A stretch of 64,000 bases of DNA from Negativicutes bacterium (GTDB lineage: Bacteria; Bacillota_C; Negativicutes; Acidaminococcales; Acidaminococcaceae): contig RZYP01000001.1 in NCBI GenBank assembly GCA_009930275.1, forward strand, positions 1 to 64,000, written 5' to 3'. The notes under the pieces are model-generated. The model saw only the letters and a list, made by a program, of their open reading frames with translations. It was not told the origin of the DNA and searched no databases. The position numbers were made by a program, and so were the translations under genes. Shown here piece after piece: positions 1-8,400 of the stretch (position 1 is the stretch's first letter; the number at the start of each line of letters is the position of its first letter).

Positions 1-1383
1 GACTCAACAAAGGAACTGTACCAAATAGTGCGTAAGCATGAACTGGAGTTGCCTAAAACGGTTACGCTTTCCTACACTTCATTGGACAAGGATTATAATC
101 AAGGTTCTATGTCGGCCAATAGAGTTGTTACGCGTAGTACCGGAGAGGTTTCATATACTTTGACGCCGATCCTGACAGATGCAGAGGCCAAAACTTTAGC
201 AGAAACAAAGTTGTATGAGCTTTGGGCAGAGCGTAATTCAGTATCATTCAAATTGTCGTTGTGGTGGGCTTTTTTAGCTCCTGGAACTTTGTTATTGATG
301 AATACAGGTGCAAGAAAAAGATTGTTACAAGTGACAAAAACATCGTTTGGACAACCAGGCTTAATGCAAGTTGAAAGCTCAGAAACTGTAAATGCTTCTC
401 TCGTTTTTGGATCACGAACAGCAGATGCAGAAGTTTTGCCTTCTGAACCAAAGACACCGGGACCCTATGTTTTTCATATTATGGACTTGCCTAGACTTCC
501 TACTGATACTTCAGGCAATTACGGTGAATATATAGCGGGTGGAAGCACCTTATACTATGGAACAGCGTTGTATAAAACTGTAGACGGAGGCGAGTCCTAC
601 AGCTTGGTTCAGCAATTAGATGCAAGAGGTACTATCGGAACTGCGGTGAATGCTCTGCCAAGTGGACCCACAGAGGTTTGGGACTTTAAGAATGTGCTAA
701 CTGTTGAGCTTATATGCGGGGAATTGGAAAGCAGGACTGAAGCAGCTGTATTAAACGGTTACAATGCTGCGTTAGTAGGAAATGAAATAATTCAGTTTCA
801 AACTGCCATCTTGGTGGCAGCGCAGGTTTATGAGTTGTCCGGGTTGTTAAGAGGAAAACTGAGTACGGAAGATGGTTTAGAAACCCACATAGCTGGTGAG
901 CGTTTTGTACTTTTAGCTTCTGATGAAATTGGTTTACTTGTAGAAACGGCAGATGATTGGGATGAACCGAGAAATTATAAATATGGCCCTCAAACAGTAG
1001 AAATTTTGGATGCTGCTTATGTTAACGTTACGCATACTAGCACAGGCCGCATCGCGCAATGTTGGTCACCATGTCATATTACAGCAACAAGAGACGGCGA
1101 AGGAAATCTAAACATAACATGGGTGCGTAGAGCCAGGGAAAATCATGAGTGGTTGGATAAAAAAGAAGTGCCACTGGTTGAAAGCTACGAGCAGTACGAG
1201 ATTGATATCTATGATGATAATGGAATAGTCGCGCAGACTTTTGTCACATCAACACCAGCATTGGAGTATTCAGCGGCTGATCAATTGTCAGCATTAGGCT
1301 CAGTCAAAGATGCTATACGCATCAAGGTTTACCAAGTAAATGACAAAAGAGGAAGAGGGATTGGACGGGAGGCTATTGTATGA
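1..1383 (+). CDS. Phage tail / host-specificity protein, 5'-truncated by the window
   Basis: The frame is open from base 1, so the gene begins upstream; about 460 residues are visible. The C-terminal part (bases 1020-1380), with an ITATRDGEGNLNITWVRR stretch and a following beta-rich domain ending in KVYQVNDKRGRG, resembles the C-terminus of GTA-type or tail-tip host-specificity proteins. Such proteins sit at the baseplate and contact the host surface. The stop codon overlaps the next start (ATGA), as is usual in phage late operons. The family is inferred from motif memory and neighbours; an exact domain name would need a profile search. Confidence 0.7.
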   Translation, partial: DSTKELYQIVRKHELELPKTVTLSYTSLDKDYNQGSMSANRVVTRSTGEVSYTLTPILTDAEAKTLAETKLYELWAERNSVSFKLSLWWAFLAPGTLLLMNTGARKRLLQVTKTSFGQPGLMQVESSETVNASLVFGSRTADAEVLPSEPKTPGPYVFHIMDLPRLPTDTSGNYGEYIAGGSTLYYGTALYKTVDGGESYSLVQQLDARGTIGTAVNALPSGPTEVWDFKNVLTVELICGELESRTEAAVLNGYNAALVGNEIIQFQTAILVAAQVYELSGLLRGKLSTEDGLETHIAGERFVLLASDEIGLLVETADDWDEPRNYKYGPQTVEILDAAYVNVTHTSTGRIAQCWSPCHITATRDGEGNLNITWVRRARENHEWLDKKEVPLVESYEQYEIDIYDDNGIVAQTFVTSTPALEYSAADQLSALGSVKDAIRIKVYQVNDKRGRGIGREAIV

Positions 1384-1922
1384 GCAATACAGCAAGGTTA
1401 AATATGCCCAACTTGGTTTCAGGACAGGCGCAGAAAGAAATTACCCATAACATGGCGCTACAAAGGCTAGATGCTTTCATTCAAACAACTGTTGAGAGCA
1501 TGGAGCTTATTACGCCACCAGCTGGTAACGAGGGGGATTTGTACGTAGTAGCTACAGCAGCAACAGGCATTTGGGCTGGTAAAGACAGGCAACTCGCATA
1601 TTTTATTGGTGGTACCTGGACTTTCTATGCACCTTTTGAAGGTATGCGTGTCTGGAATAAAGCTACGGCAGAAGCCATGGTATATAAAACTGCAACTTGG
1701 GTTAACGAAGTTGCAGTTGCCGAAAAAATAGGTTTTTTTGGTGCTTCGCCAATAAATAAAACCTCGGTTTCGCTAGCGAACGAGGACGGAGAGTTTGCGT
1801 CTTTGACGTTTTCCGCTACGCCAACACAGGCAGAGTGCCAGGCGCTCAGAGACAAATGTGAGATTTTAGCTGATGACCTGCGTATGCTCAAGGCCGCCCT
1901 AAGTGGATATGGGCTGGTATGA
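1380..1922 (+). CDS. DUF2793-family phage protein
   Basis: The protein has 180 residues. Its N-terminus, TARLNMPNLVSGQAQKEITH, followed by a PAGNEGDLYVV region and alternating WAGKDRQLAYF and TWTFYAP strands, is the DUF2793 pattern found in tail-end proteins of Proteobacteria and Negativicutes phages. The C-terminal 30 residues form a short helix with a Cys-containing segment (ECQALRDKCE). It overlaps the upstream tail gene by 4 bases and precedes the holin, so it is probably a structural or tail-tip accessory protein. Its molecular function is not known. Confidence 0.75.
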   Translation: MSNTARLNMPNLVSGQAQKEITHNMALQRLDAFIQTTVESMELITPPAGNEGDLYVVATAATGIWAGKDRQLAYFIGGTWTFYAPFEGMRVWNKATAEAMVYKTATWVNEVAVAEKIGFFGASPINKTSVSLANEDGEFASLTFSATPTQAECQALRDKCEILADDLRMLKAALSGYGLV

Positions 1923-1937
1923 AAAGGAGGATTGTAA

Positions 1938-2375
1938 ATGATTGAATACACACAAACAGAGCTGCGTATCATGGCTGTATTTTCAGCCGTTGGCGCAGCT
2001 TTTTCCTTTCTTATCGGTGGTGTCGATAAACTCACCATGGGACTTCTCGTCTTTGTTGTACTTGATTATTTTACTGGTTTAATTGCTGCGTGGAAGACAG
2101 CAACTCTGGACAGCAAAAAAGGTTTTGATGGCATAAAACGAAAAGTCGTTATGTTATTGATAGTTATTATGGCACACTGGATAGACGTTAGTATATTTGG
2201 TATTAATACCTGCAGGTCTATGGTTATTTTTGCTTATATGGGTAATGAAGGATTAAGCATAATTGAAAATTTAGATCGTATGGGGTATGGGGAATACATT
2301 CCTGTTTTTATTCGGGATAGGCTGGTGCAACTACGAGAAGAAAAACAATCTCTTAATACTGAGAAAAAGGGATAG
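1938..2375 (+). CDS. Phage holin, Cph1/phage_holin_4 type
   Basis: This is a 145-residue protein with three to four hydrophobic segments (about residues 12-30, 32-52, 70-88 and 95-110) and a charged tail. The GLLVFVVLDYFTGLIAAW segment and the KKGFDGIKRKV loop are typical of the toxin-secretion/phage-lysis holin family. Holins permeabilise the inner membrane and time the release of the endolysin encoded just downstream. A strong AAGGAGG site stands 7 bases before the ATG. Confidence 0.88.
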   Translation: MIEYTQTELRIMAVFSAVGAAFSFLIGGVDKLTMGLLVFVVLDYFTGLIAAWKTATLDSKKGFDGIKRKVVMLLIVIMAHWIDVSIFGINTCRSMVIFAYMGNEGLSIIENLDRMGYGEYIPVFIRDRLVQLREEKQSLNTEKKG

Positions 2376-2406
2376 AAAGTGTCCAATGGGTGAAGGAGGC
2401 GGAGTA

Positions 2407-2991
2407 ATGAAGATCATAATTGATCCAGGTCACGCTGGTAGAAGTATCGACCCAGGTGCGGTGAATAAAGAAAGTGGATTACAAGAGGCAGATGTTGTAT
2501 TAATGATATCTAAACTATTGGGAAATCAGCTTACGGAATCTGGATATGAAGTAAAATTAACCAGAAATGATTGGAAGGAAGAGGCAACGGACGACCTAAG
2601 CTATCGGACAGCTCTGGCAAACGGCTGGGGCGCAGATATTTTTATTTCCTTACATTGCAATAGCGCAGTAAACGAAAGCGCAAAAGGCTATGAGATTTGG
2701 ACTTCTCCTGGTGATACTTTAGGCGATAGGCTGGCAACGTGTATATATGGGGAAATTGCTGAGGAGTTTCCAGATAGAACAGGAAGAACTGATTATTCTG
2801 ATGGTGATCCCGATAAAGAGTCACGCTTTTTTGTATTGATTCATACCGAAGCACCGGCATGCCTTATTGAGGCGGCATTTATTTCAAATGCTGAGGAGGC
2901 CTTGTTATTAGCGGATGTTACATGGCAGGAGAGCTATGCAAGAGCAATTGCACGAGGGGTGAACAATTATTTCTCATCTCTGGAGGGGTGA
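2407..2991 (+). CDS. N-acetylmuramoyl-L-alanine amidase (phage endolysin, Amidase_3)
   Basis: The protein has 194 residues and consists almost entirely of a zinc-dependent Amidase_3 domain. Visible metal and catalytic motifs are DPGHAG near residue 8, LQEAD near 28, SLHCNSA near 82 and the Glu in LIEAAFIS near 165. It should cleave the MurNAc-L-Ala bond of peptidoglycan after holin triggering. The frame is open 40 codons further upstream, but the GGAGG at 2395-2399 stands 7 bases before ATG 2407, and the family normally starts at this MKIIIDPGH motif, so that start was chosen. There is no signal peptide, in keeping with holin-dependent export. Confidence 0.9.
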   Translation: MKIIIDPGHAGRSIDPGAVNKESGLQEADVVLMISKLLGNQLTESGYEVKLTRNDWKEEATDDLSYRTALANGWGADIFISLHCNSAVNESAKGYEIWTSPGDTLGDRLATCIYGEIAEEFPDRTGRTDYSDGDPDKESRFFVLIHTEAPACLIEAAFISNAEEALLLADVTWQESYARAIARGVNNYFSSLEG

Positions 2992-2996
2992 TATTA

Positions 2997-3617
2997 ATGT
3001 TCGAAACGTGGCGAAATATTTTTGAGAAAAACAAATTGCTTGTAACAATGCTTATGTTTTGCTTGTTAATTATCGGAGCATTTTACCTTTTTTGGCAGCA
3101 TGCAAAACAGATGGAAGAAAAATACCAACAGGCAGTAGTGCTGCAGACGAAACAGCTGGAGCAGGCGCAGGAGCTTGGCAAAGACCTTCACATCTCACAA
3201 ATGAACGCTAAAGAACTGCAAGAGGCATATGAAGAACTGAAAGTTAAATCGCCTGCTGCCAGTTTTACCGTAAAGGCGCCTTCTCTGGAGGTTGCAACTG
3301 AACAGGTGGCGGATAGAATCAATAAATATGATGTTACGCTGCCACCTGAAGCGCTAGAAAAAGCAGACCGCACAGCTGTGGTGAAAAATGACAACGAATA
3401 TAAGGTTGATGTATTAAAGATTAATCTGGACAAAGCCTGGGAACTTTCCGCAGGGGTAGGAGGCCATAAAGGTGATGTCTATGTTCCGGTTGGGGTACAA
3501 AAAAACTATGCTCCGAATAAAGCAGTAGCTGCGGAAGTGCACCTAGTGCCTGAAGATTTGGTGAGGGGAAAAATAAAAACCTCTGGCTGGGAGGTCAGGC
3601 ATGTGTGGCGATTTTAG
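2997..3617 (+). CDS. Phage membrane-anchored coiled-coil protein, possible lysis accessory
   Basis: The protein has 206 residues. An N-terminal transmembrane segment (about residues 13-35) is followed by a coiled coil (about 38-85, rich in Q, E, K and L) and then a globular part. This N-in/C-out layout directly behind holin and amidase resembles an inner-membrane spanin of Gram-negative phages, which would make sense in a diderm Firmicute. No paired outer-membrane lipoprotein was found, so the role is a guess. The start was set at ATG 2997 because GGAGGGG at 2982-2988, overlapping the amidase stop, is well placed; the upstream in-frame ATG lies inside the amidase gene. Confidence 0.55.
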   Translation: MFETWRNIFEKNKLLVTMLMFCLLIIGAFYLFWQHAKQMEEKYQQAVVLQTKQLEQAQELGKDLHISQMNAKELQEAYEELKVKSPAASFTVKAPSLEVATEQVADRINKYDVTLPPEALEKADRTAVVKNDNEYKVDVLKINLDKAWELSAGVGGHKGDVYVPVGVQKNYAPNKAVAAEVHLVPEDLVRGKIKTSGWEVRHVWRF

Positions 3618-3651
3618 TTATGGATAATAAAAACTAAAGGAGAATTTGCTG

Positions 3652-3825
3652 ATGTTAGTACAGCCAGTATTATCAAACGAATATGAAGTAGCCAGCCAGA
3701 TTATTAAGAGCATGCTTCAAAAAGGCCTGATTACAAAAAAAGAACATGAAAAAATAGACAAGAGGAATAAACAAACATTTATTAGTGAAGCAGTAAATAA
3801 ATGCCTTGATATTAAAGCCCTTTAG
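3652..3825 (+). CDS. Small 57-aa SHOCT-like protein upstream of recombinases
   Basis: The start is ATG after AGGAGAA at 3638-3644 (7-base spacing). The product is a soluble, mostly helical protein with a SQIIKSMLQKGLITKKEHEKI segment that resembles the short C-terminal SHOCT oligomerisation motif (a helix ending in GLIT.EE). Tiny proteins like this often lie directly before serine recombinase operons in clostridial elements. It could be an accessory or directionality protein, but that is inference. An intrinsic terminator follows at once. Confidence 0.6.
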   Translation: MLVQPVLSNEYEVASQIIKSMLQKGLITKKEHEKIDKRNKQTFISEAVNKCLDIKAL

Positions 3826-3829
3826 AGCT

Positions 3830-3874
3830 AATATTACCTACCTTTAAAATTAACGAGGTGGGTAATATTTTTTT
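3830..3874 (+). terminator. Intrinsic terminator between the small ORF and the recombinase operon
   Basis: The arms AATATTACCTACC (3830-3842) and GGTGGGTAATATT (3857-3869) pair along 13 bases with one G-U pair, followed by a run of T up to 3874. It separates late lysis transcription from the integrase operon. Confidence 0.85.
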
Positions 3875-3928
3875 ATAAATAATATATTCCCTCATTCCTC
3901 TAAAGAAAGGATTAAGAAGGAGCAAAGT

Positions 3929-5551
3929 ATGAAGAAAGTAACAACAATTAAAGCAGTACAAGGTTTTGATGAAACAGGAAAAAGAATAAGTAAACTGCGA
4001 GTTTGTGCTTATTGTAGAGTCAGTACTATGCATGATGAACAGCAAAGCTCTTTCGATGCCCAGATCCGTCATTATAGCTCTATGATTGAAAGTAATCCGG
4101 ATTGGAAATTGATCGGTATTTATGCAGATGAAGGAATATCAGGCAAGAGCAAGAAAAATCGAATAGAATTTCTACGAATGATTAAAGCTGCCGAAAATCA
4201 CAAAATAGATCTTGTAATTACAAAATCTATCAGCCGCTTTGCTAGGAATACAGCTGATTGTATTGAAACCGTTCGACTACTAAAAGAATGGGGCGTTGGG
4301 GTGATTTTTGAAAAGGAAAATATTAATACATTAAGTGCAGAAAGCGAATTAATCCTTACGATTTTAAGTTCAATTGCTGAAGAAGAGCTGTCATCAATGT
4401 CACAGAATATCCGTTGGTCTAATCAGAAAAGATTTAGGCAAGGGAAACTGCAGCTGGTAACAGAACGTTTTATGGGTTATGACAGAGACGGCAAAGGCGG
4501 GCTTGTTATTAATGAAGAACAGGCAATTATTGTTAGAAGAGTATTTGATGAAAGCATATCTGGCAAGGGAGTAACACTCATTGCCAGAGACTTAGAAGTA
4601 GATGGAATTAAAAATGTGTCAGGTGGCACCAGATGGCAGCCATCAGTAATATTAAGGATGCTTCGAAATGAAAAATATGTCGGTGATGCTGTTTTGCAAA
4701 AGACAGTAACAGCTAACAATATCACTTTTAAGAGAAAGCCAAACAAGGGCGAGGCACCTATGTATTATATAAAGGACAATCATCCGGCAATTATTGAAAG
4801 AGAAAAGTTTAATTTAGTTCAAGAACTTCTTTCTGAACGTGCACGTAGTAAAGGTAACAATCCAGAGATGACGTGGAAATATAAAAACAGATATCCGTTT
4901 AGCCACAAAATAGTGTGTGGCAGTTGTGGCCGAGGTTTCAGACATCAAATTCATAACTGCTCGAGCAACGCTAGACAAGAGTTCTGGGCATGCGCAAATT
5001 ATATTGAGCGGAGAGTAACTACATGTAGTATGGGAGCAATAAAAAACAATACGCTAGAGAAGCTGTTTGTCCGAGTTTTTAATAAGTTATTCATGAATAG
5101 GCATCTTTTAACGAGCTTTTCAGAAACACTTAGAATGGTTAATCGTGCCAAAATAGGCGGTGACAAACTTGAGGATATTAATGAAGAAATAGATGGTTTG
5201 TTAAAACAGGAGCATGTGTTGCTTCAGCTGTATGAAAAGGGGACTGCAGATAAGACGGTCTTAAGAATTGAACATGAAAAATTAATAAATAAACTTAGTA
5301 GCCTAAGAACTGACCGGAACGAGATTATCCAACAAATAGAAGGACAAGACGAGCGTGTAAAACAAACAGACGAATTAATATTGCTTTTTGGGAGAGTAGA
5401 AAACCCCATAGAGAGTTTTGACGCGGAACTTTTTGAAACTATAGTAGATAAGATTGTAGTTAAAGAACGAGAACTAATTGTATTTTTGCTAAAAAACGGC
5501 ATGGAACTAGAAGAAAAATACACATTACGGTATGGGGAAGATAAGATATGA
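3929..5551 (+). CDS. Large serine recombinase (first of a triplet)
   Basis: The protein has 540 residues. It has an N-terminal resolvase catalytic domain with YCRVST (nucleophile Ser32), YADEGISG and KSISRFARN. A recombinase domain follows (about 175-290, including LRNEKYVGDA), then a zinc ribbon with paired CGSCG and CAN...C motifs (about 330-375) and a coiled-coil region (about 400-480). It should catalyse site-specific integration or excision through a Ser-DNA intermediate. It is the first of three overlapping recombinase genes and is preceded by AGGAGC before ATG. Length and domain order are normal for a prophage or ICE integrase. Confidence 0.93.
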   Translation: MKKVTTIKAVQGFDETGKRISKLRVCAYCRVSTMHDEQQSSFDAQIRHYSSMIESNPDWKLIGIYADEGISGKSKKNRIEFLRMIKAAENHKIDLVITKSISRFARNTADCIETVRLLKEWGVGVIFEKENINTLSAESELILTILSSIAEEELSSMSQNIRWSNQKRFRQGKLQLVTERFMGYDRDGKGGLVINEEQAIIVRRVFDESISGKGVTLIARDLEVDGIKNVSGGTRWQPSVILRMLRNEKYVGDAVLQKTVTANNITFKRKPNKGEAPMYYIKDNHPAIIEREKFNLVQELLSERARSKGNNPEMTWKYKNRYPFSHKIVCGSCGRGFRHQIHNCSSNARQEFWACANYIERRVTTCSMGAIKNNTLEKLFVRVFNKLFMNRHLLTSFSETLRMVNRAKIGGDKLEDINEEIDGLLKQEHVLLQLYEKGTADKTVLRIEHEKLINKLSSLRTDRNEIIQQIEGQDERVKQTDELILLFGRVENPIESFDAELFETIVDKIVVKERELIVFLLKNGMELEEKYTLRYGEDKI

Positions 5552-5561
5552 GGTGATAAAT

Positions 5562-6572
5562 ATGGTAACAATTCCTCTGTATCCATATGGTTACAAGCTG
5601 AATTATTTAGGTAAAAAAGAGATTCATAAAGAGCGAGCAGCGGTTGTTCAGCTAATTTATGAAAAATATATAGGCGGTATGAATCGTTATGCTGTCACAT
5701 GGTATTTAATTAATCACAATATACTACGTCCTCGCGGAGATTCATGCGCCTGGCAATACAGCATGGTTTCAAGAATATTAGAAGACGAAAGATATCTTGG
5801 AAATGAAAAATATCCAGCGATTATTACACAAGAAATATTTGGCGCTGCCCAAGATATTCGTAAAAAAGAAAAGGAAAAAGTGATTGCAACAATTCACGAA
5901 AGTTGCAATCACAATAGAAAATATCCTTTTTCTGGTTTTATAATATGTGGCAGCTGTGGCAGCAATTATATTAGAGGAATTCAGCGTAAGGACAGCATTT
6001 CAAGAAAAGCAAGCTGGCGTTGCAGAAACCATCATTTAAAAAATGAAGGTAAGTGCAACTCTAGCGGAAATATATATGAAGAAGTGCTTGAAGTAGTTTG
6101 CGTTGGAGCTTACAACAAGGTTCTAAAAGAGCATATTGTAGAAAAAATTTCAACTAGAACAAAAACTCGTTTTCATAATTCGGATAAAGCGTTGGAAATG
6201 CTTATTCACGAAACTATTGATCAGTTAAAGGATGCTGAGGAAGATAGAATGCGTGAATTAGAGGACGACTTAAATGTGCTAATCAACAGGCGAATGAAAG
6301 ATGAATGGAATATTGCTCCGCTAGATTTGACGGACTATGAAACCGAAAAGATAAAGAAGCATTTTGACAAGTTCCCAATAAAAATGACAAAAATGGATAT
6401 TAATCGTTTCAAGGAGATATTTGCAAAGATAATAGCTTGCCAACCAGGTGAGATAAAATTAGTGCTTAAAAATGGCATTGAGATATGCCAAAAATATCCG
6501 CCGATGAGAGGACTGGTGAAAAATGCAAAAGAAAATAGAAATTATACCTGCAAAGCAGATAAAAGAACTTAG
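5562..6572 (+). CDS. Recombinase-domain protein lacking the serine catalytic domain (middle of triplet)
   Basis: The protein has 336 residues. It starts directly in the recombinase DNA-binding domain (PYGYKLNYLGKKEIHKERAA, then ILEDERYLGNEKYP), followed by a zinc ribbon (ICGSCGSNY ... WRCRNHH) and helical parts. The resolvase domain with its nucleophilic serine is completely absent. No decayed copy of it is visible upstream, because the first recombinase gene ends 10 bases before this start. ATG 5562 follows GAGGTGATAA. It may form a heteromeric synaptic complex with the flanking recombinases or act as a specificity factor. The intact frame argues against simple decay. Confidence 0.85.
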   Translation: MVTIPLYPYGYKLNYLGKKEIHKERAAVVQLIYEKYIGGMNRYAVTWYLINHNILRPRGDSCAWQYSMVSRILEDERYLGNEKYPAIITQEIFGAAQDIRKKEKEKVIATIHESCNHNRKYPFSGFIICGSCGSNYIRGIQRKDSISRKASWRCRNHHLKNEGKCNSSGNIYEEVLEVVCVGAYNKVLKEHIVEKISTRTKTRFHNSDKALEMLIHETIDQLKDAEEDRMRELEDDLNVLINRRMKDEWNIAPLDLTDYETEKIKKHFDKFPIKMTKMDINRFKEIFAKIIACQPGEIKLVLKNGIEICQKYPPMRGLVKNAKENRNYTCKADKRT

Positions 6573-8127
6573 AGGCCTTAAATTAACAGCAAAAACCAGG
6601 GTGTGCGCTTATTGTAGGGTTTCAACGGACAATGAAGATCAGTTAAGTTCGCTAGAAGCGCAGATTAAATTTTATTCAAATTTGATTGCTAACAATACAG
6701 CATGGGAATTTGTGGGTATTTATGCTGATGAAGGTATCAGTGGCACTAATACCAAAAAGAGGATTGAATTTAATAAAATGATTGATGATTGTATGTCGGG
6801 TAAGATTGATATGATAATGACTAAGTCAATCAGTCGTTTTGCCCGTAATACACTAGATTGCTTAAAATATGTAAGGCAGCTTAAAGAGAAAAATATTGCC
6901 ATTTTTTTCGAGAAAGAAAATATAAATACTTTGGATGGCCGGGGTGATTTACTGATAAGTATTATGTCGTCCTTAGCGCAGGAAGAGAGTTCGAATTTAT
7001 CAAAAATTACTCGCATGGGTATCGTATATCGCTTCCAAGAAGGGAAAGTATGGGTTAATCATAAGTGGTTTCTGGGATATACAAAAGACGAAAATGGCAA
7101 TCTTATAATTGTACCCGAGCAAGCTGAGGTGGTGAGACGGATATATAGAGAATTCCTTGAGGGTAAGAGCGCAATAAGTATTATCAAGGGATTAGAGAAG
7201 GATGGTGTAAAAAATGGAGCAGACCATTTAAAATGGCATGATAGTAATGTGTATCAAATTCTGAAGAATGAAAAGTACACGGGAGATGCCTTGCTGCAAA
7301 AATCGTATACAATCGATTTTTTGAACAAAAAGAGGGTACGTAATGATGGCTATGTTCCCAAGTATTATGTTGAGAATAGTCATGAAGGGATTATAACTAA
7401 AGAAGATTTTGCAGCAGTTCAAGCAGAATTTGCCAGAAGAAATAGCTTGAGGGGGTATTCTAAAACAGGTAAAAGCGAATACTCTAGCAAATATCCGTTT
7501 TCAGGAAAGTTATATTGCAGCATTTGTGGCGCCAAGTTTAATCGGCAGATTTGGGGCGTAGGAAAATACAAGAAAGGCGTCTGGATTTGTGCTAATCATA
7601 GAATGAATGGTGTAGGGGCTTGCCCACAAAAAGCGGTAGTCGAGCGTAAGCTTGAACAAGCCTTCATAAGGGCTATTAACCAGGTAGTAGGGAATAAATC
7701 GGTTTTCTTGGATAGACTCTTTGACAATATTTATGAAAGCATTGCTGTCGTTGAGTGCGAATTTACCAAAGAACAGATAAACGAACGACTAACCGAGCTT
7801 CAGCAAGAAATAATGAGTCTGGTTCGATTAAATGCAAAGACAGGACTTGATACTGGAGCATATGACGAAGAGTATAGCCAACTATCCGCGGAGATCGAGC
7901 GGTTTAGGGGATTGCGAAAAATAATGCTCTTAGAAGAGACAAAAAAAGTGATTAGAGTTAATCGAATTGATGAGCTACGAAATTTTATACAAGACAAGGA
8001 TACGCCGCTTGAACATTTTGATGGAGATATTTTTCGTAGGCTTATTGAGAAAGTAAGCGTGAAGGAGATTGTGGAGGCAGTGTTCGTTTTTAAAACGGGA
8101 ATTGAGGTTAAGGAGATTTTGGTTTGA
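6523..8127 (+). CDS. Large serine recombinase (third of a triplet)
   Basis: The protein has 534 residues and the same architecture as the first: YCRVST with nucleophile Ser34, YADEGISG, KSISRFARN, a recombinase domain with LKNEKYTGDA, a zinc ribbon (CSICGAKF ... WICANH..NGVGAC) and a coiled coil. Its first 50 bases overlap the middle gene in another frame, which implies translational coupling of the trio. The two catalytic paralogues are clearly related but diverged, so they are not a recent tandem copy. The gene is presumably needed with its partners for integration of the prophage. Confidence 0.93.
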   Translation: MQKKIEIIPAKQIKELRGLKLTAKTRVCAYCRVSTDNEDQLSSLEAQIKFYSNLIANNTAWEFVGIYADEGISGTNTKKRIEFNKMIDDCMSGKIDMIMTKSISRFARNTLDCLKYVRQLKEKNIAIFFEKENINTLDGRGDLLISIMSSLAQEESSNLSKITRMGIVYRFQEGKVWVNHKWFLGYTKDENGNLIIVPEQAEVVRRIYREFLEGKSAISIIKGLEKDGVKNGADHLKWHDSNVYQILKNEKYTGDALLQKSYTIDFLNKKRVRNDGYVPKYYVENSHEGIITKEDFAAVQAEFARRNSLRGYSKTGKSEYSSKYPFSGKLYCSICGAKFNRQIWGVGKYKKGVWICANHRMNGVGACPQKAVVERKLEQAFIRAINQVVGNKSVFLDRLFDNIYESIAVVECEFTKEQINERLTELQQEIMSLVRLNAKTGLDTGAYDEEYSQLSAEIERFRGLRKIMLLEETKKVIRVNRIDELRNFIQDKDTPLEHFDGDIFRRLIEKVSVKEIVEAVFVFKTGIEVKEILV

Positions 8128-8287
8128 ATTAGCACCTAATTGACGTGTTAGCAATAAGAAGTAGTCTTTGCCATGAAATACTTGATTTTGTCATTAGTTA
8201 TTGATATAATTTTTACAAATAAGGGTAATCGATGTTAATAGTTTAAACGAGATTGTATTTACTATTATAAACACGCAATAATGCCGG
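8128..8287. other. Intergenic AT-rich spacer after the recombinases
   Basis: This is about 160 bases with no convincing ORF, hairpin or rlmD-like sequence. It separates the recombinase operon from the promoter of the putative RNA/Abi unit. If the attachment site lay immediately beside the recombinases it would be here, but no core like the CA(C/T)GT(T/G)GAGTG motif was found. Confidence 0.5.
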
Positions 8288-8315
8288 TTGACTTTATAGA
8301 GTAGTGTGTTATAAT
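8288..8315 (+). promoter_or_regulatory. Strong sigma-A promoter for the small RNA / Abi unit
   Basis: The -35 TTGACT (8288-8293) is separated by 16 bases from a perfect -10 TATAAT (8310-8315). Transcription would start near 8322, only about 80 bases before the Abi start codon, so most transcripts should be the short RNA that ends at the hairpin downstream. Confidence 0.85.
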
Positions 8316-8321
8316 ATTAGT

Positions 8322-8388
8322 GTAAAATCTTATTATAGCTGATCAGTGCCCTGGTGTTCTTCGAGAGCCAGGGCCATTTTTATTTTTT
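8322..8388 (+). ncRNA. Putative short structured RNA ending in a terminator, AbiF-RNA-like
   Basis: From the predicted start the RNA is about 55-67 nt. It holds a GC-rich stem GCCCTGG (8348-8354) pairing with CCAGGGC (8368-8374), an upper stem TCT/AGA around 8358-8366, and a T-rich tail TTTTTATTTTTT. The layout promoter - small RNA - terminator - Abi_2 gene is that of the described AbiF RNA motif and is also like type III toxin-antitoxin loci. Whether the sequence fits the AbiF covariance model has to be tested. A plain leader terminator is the alternative. Confidence 0.55.
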
Positions 8389-8400
8389 AGGAGAGAGTTT

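Noticed and set aside
1625..2038. Long minus-strand open frame across the DUF2793 gene
   Set aside because: It is the complement of a well-supported phage gene and has no ribosome site or recognisable product.
8128..8290. Attachment site immediately beside the recombinase genes
   Set aside because: No rlmD-like core or direct repeat lies here; the junction fits the rlmD tail at 9445 better.
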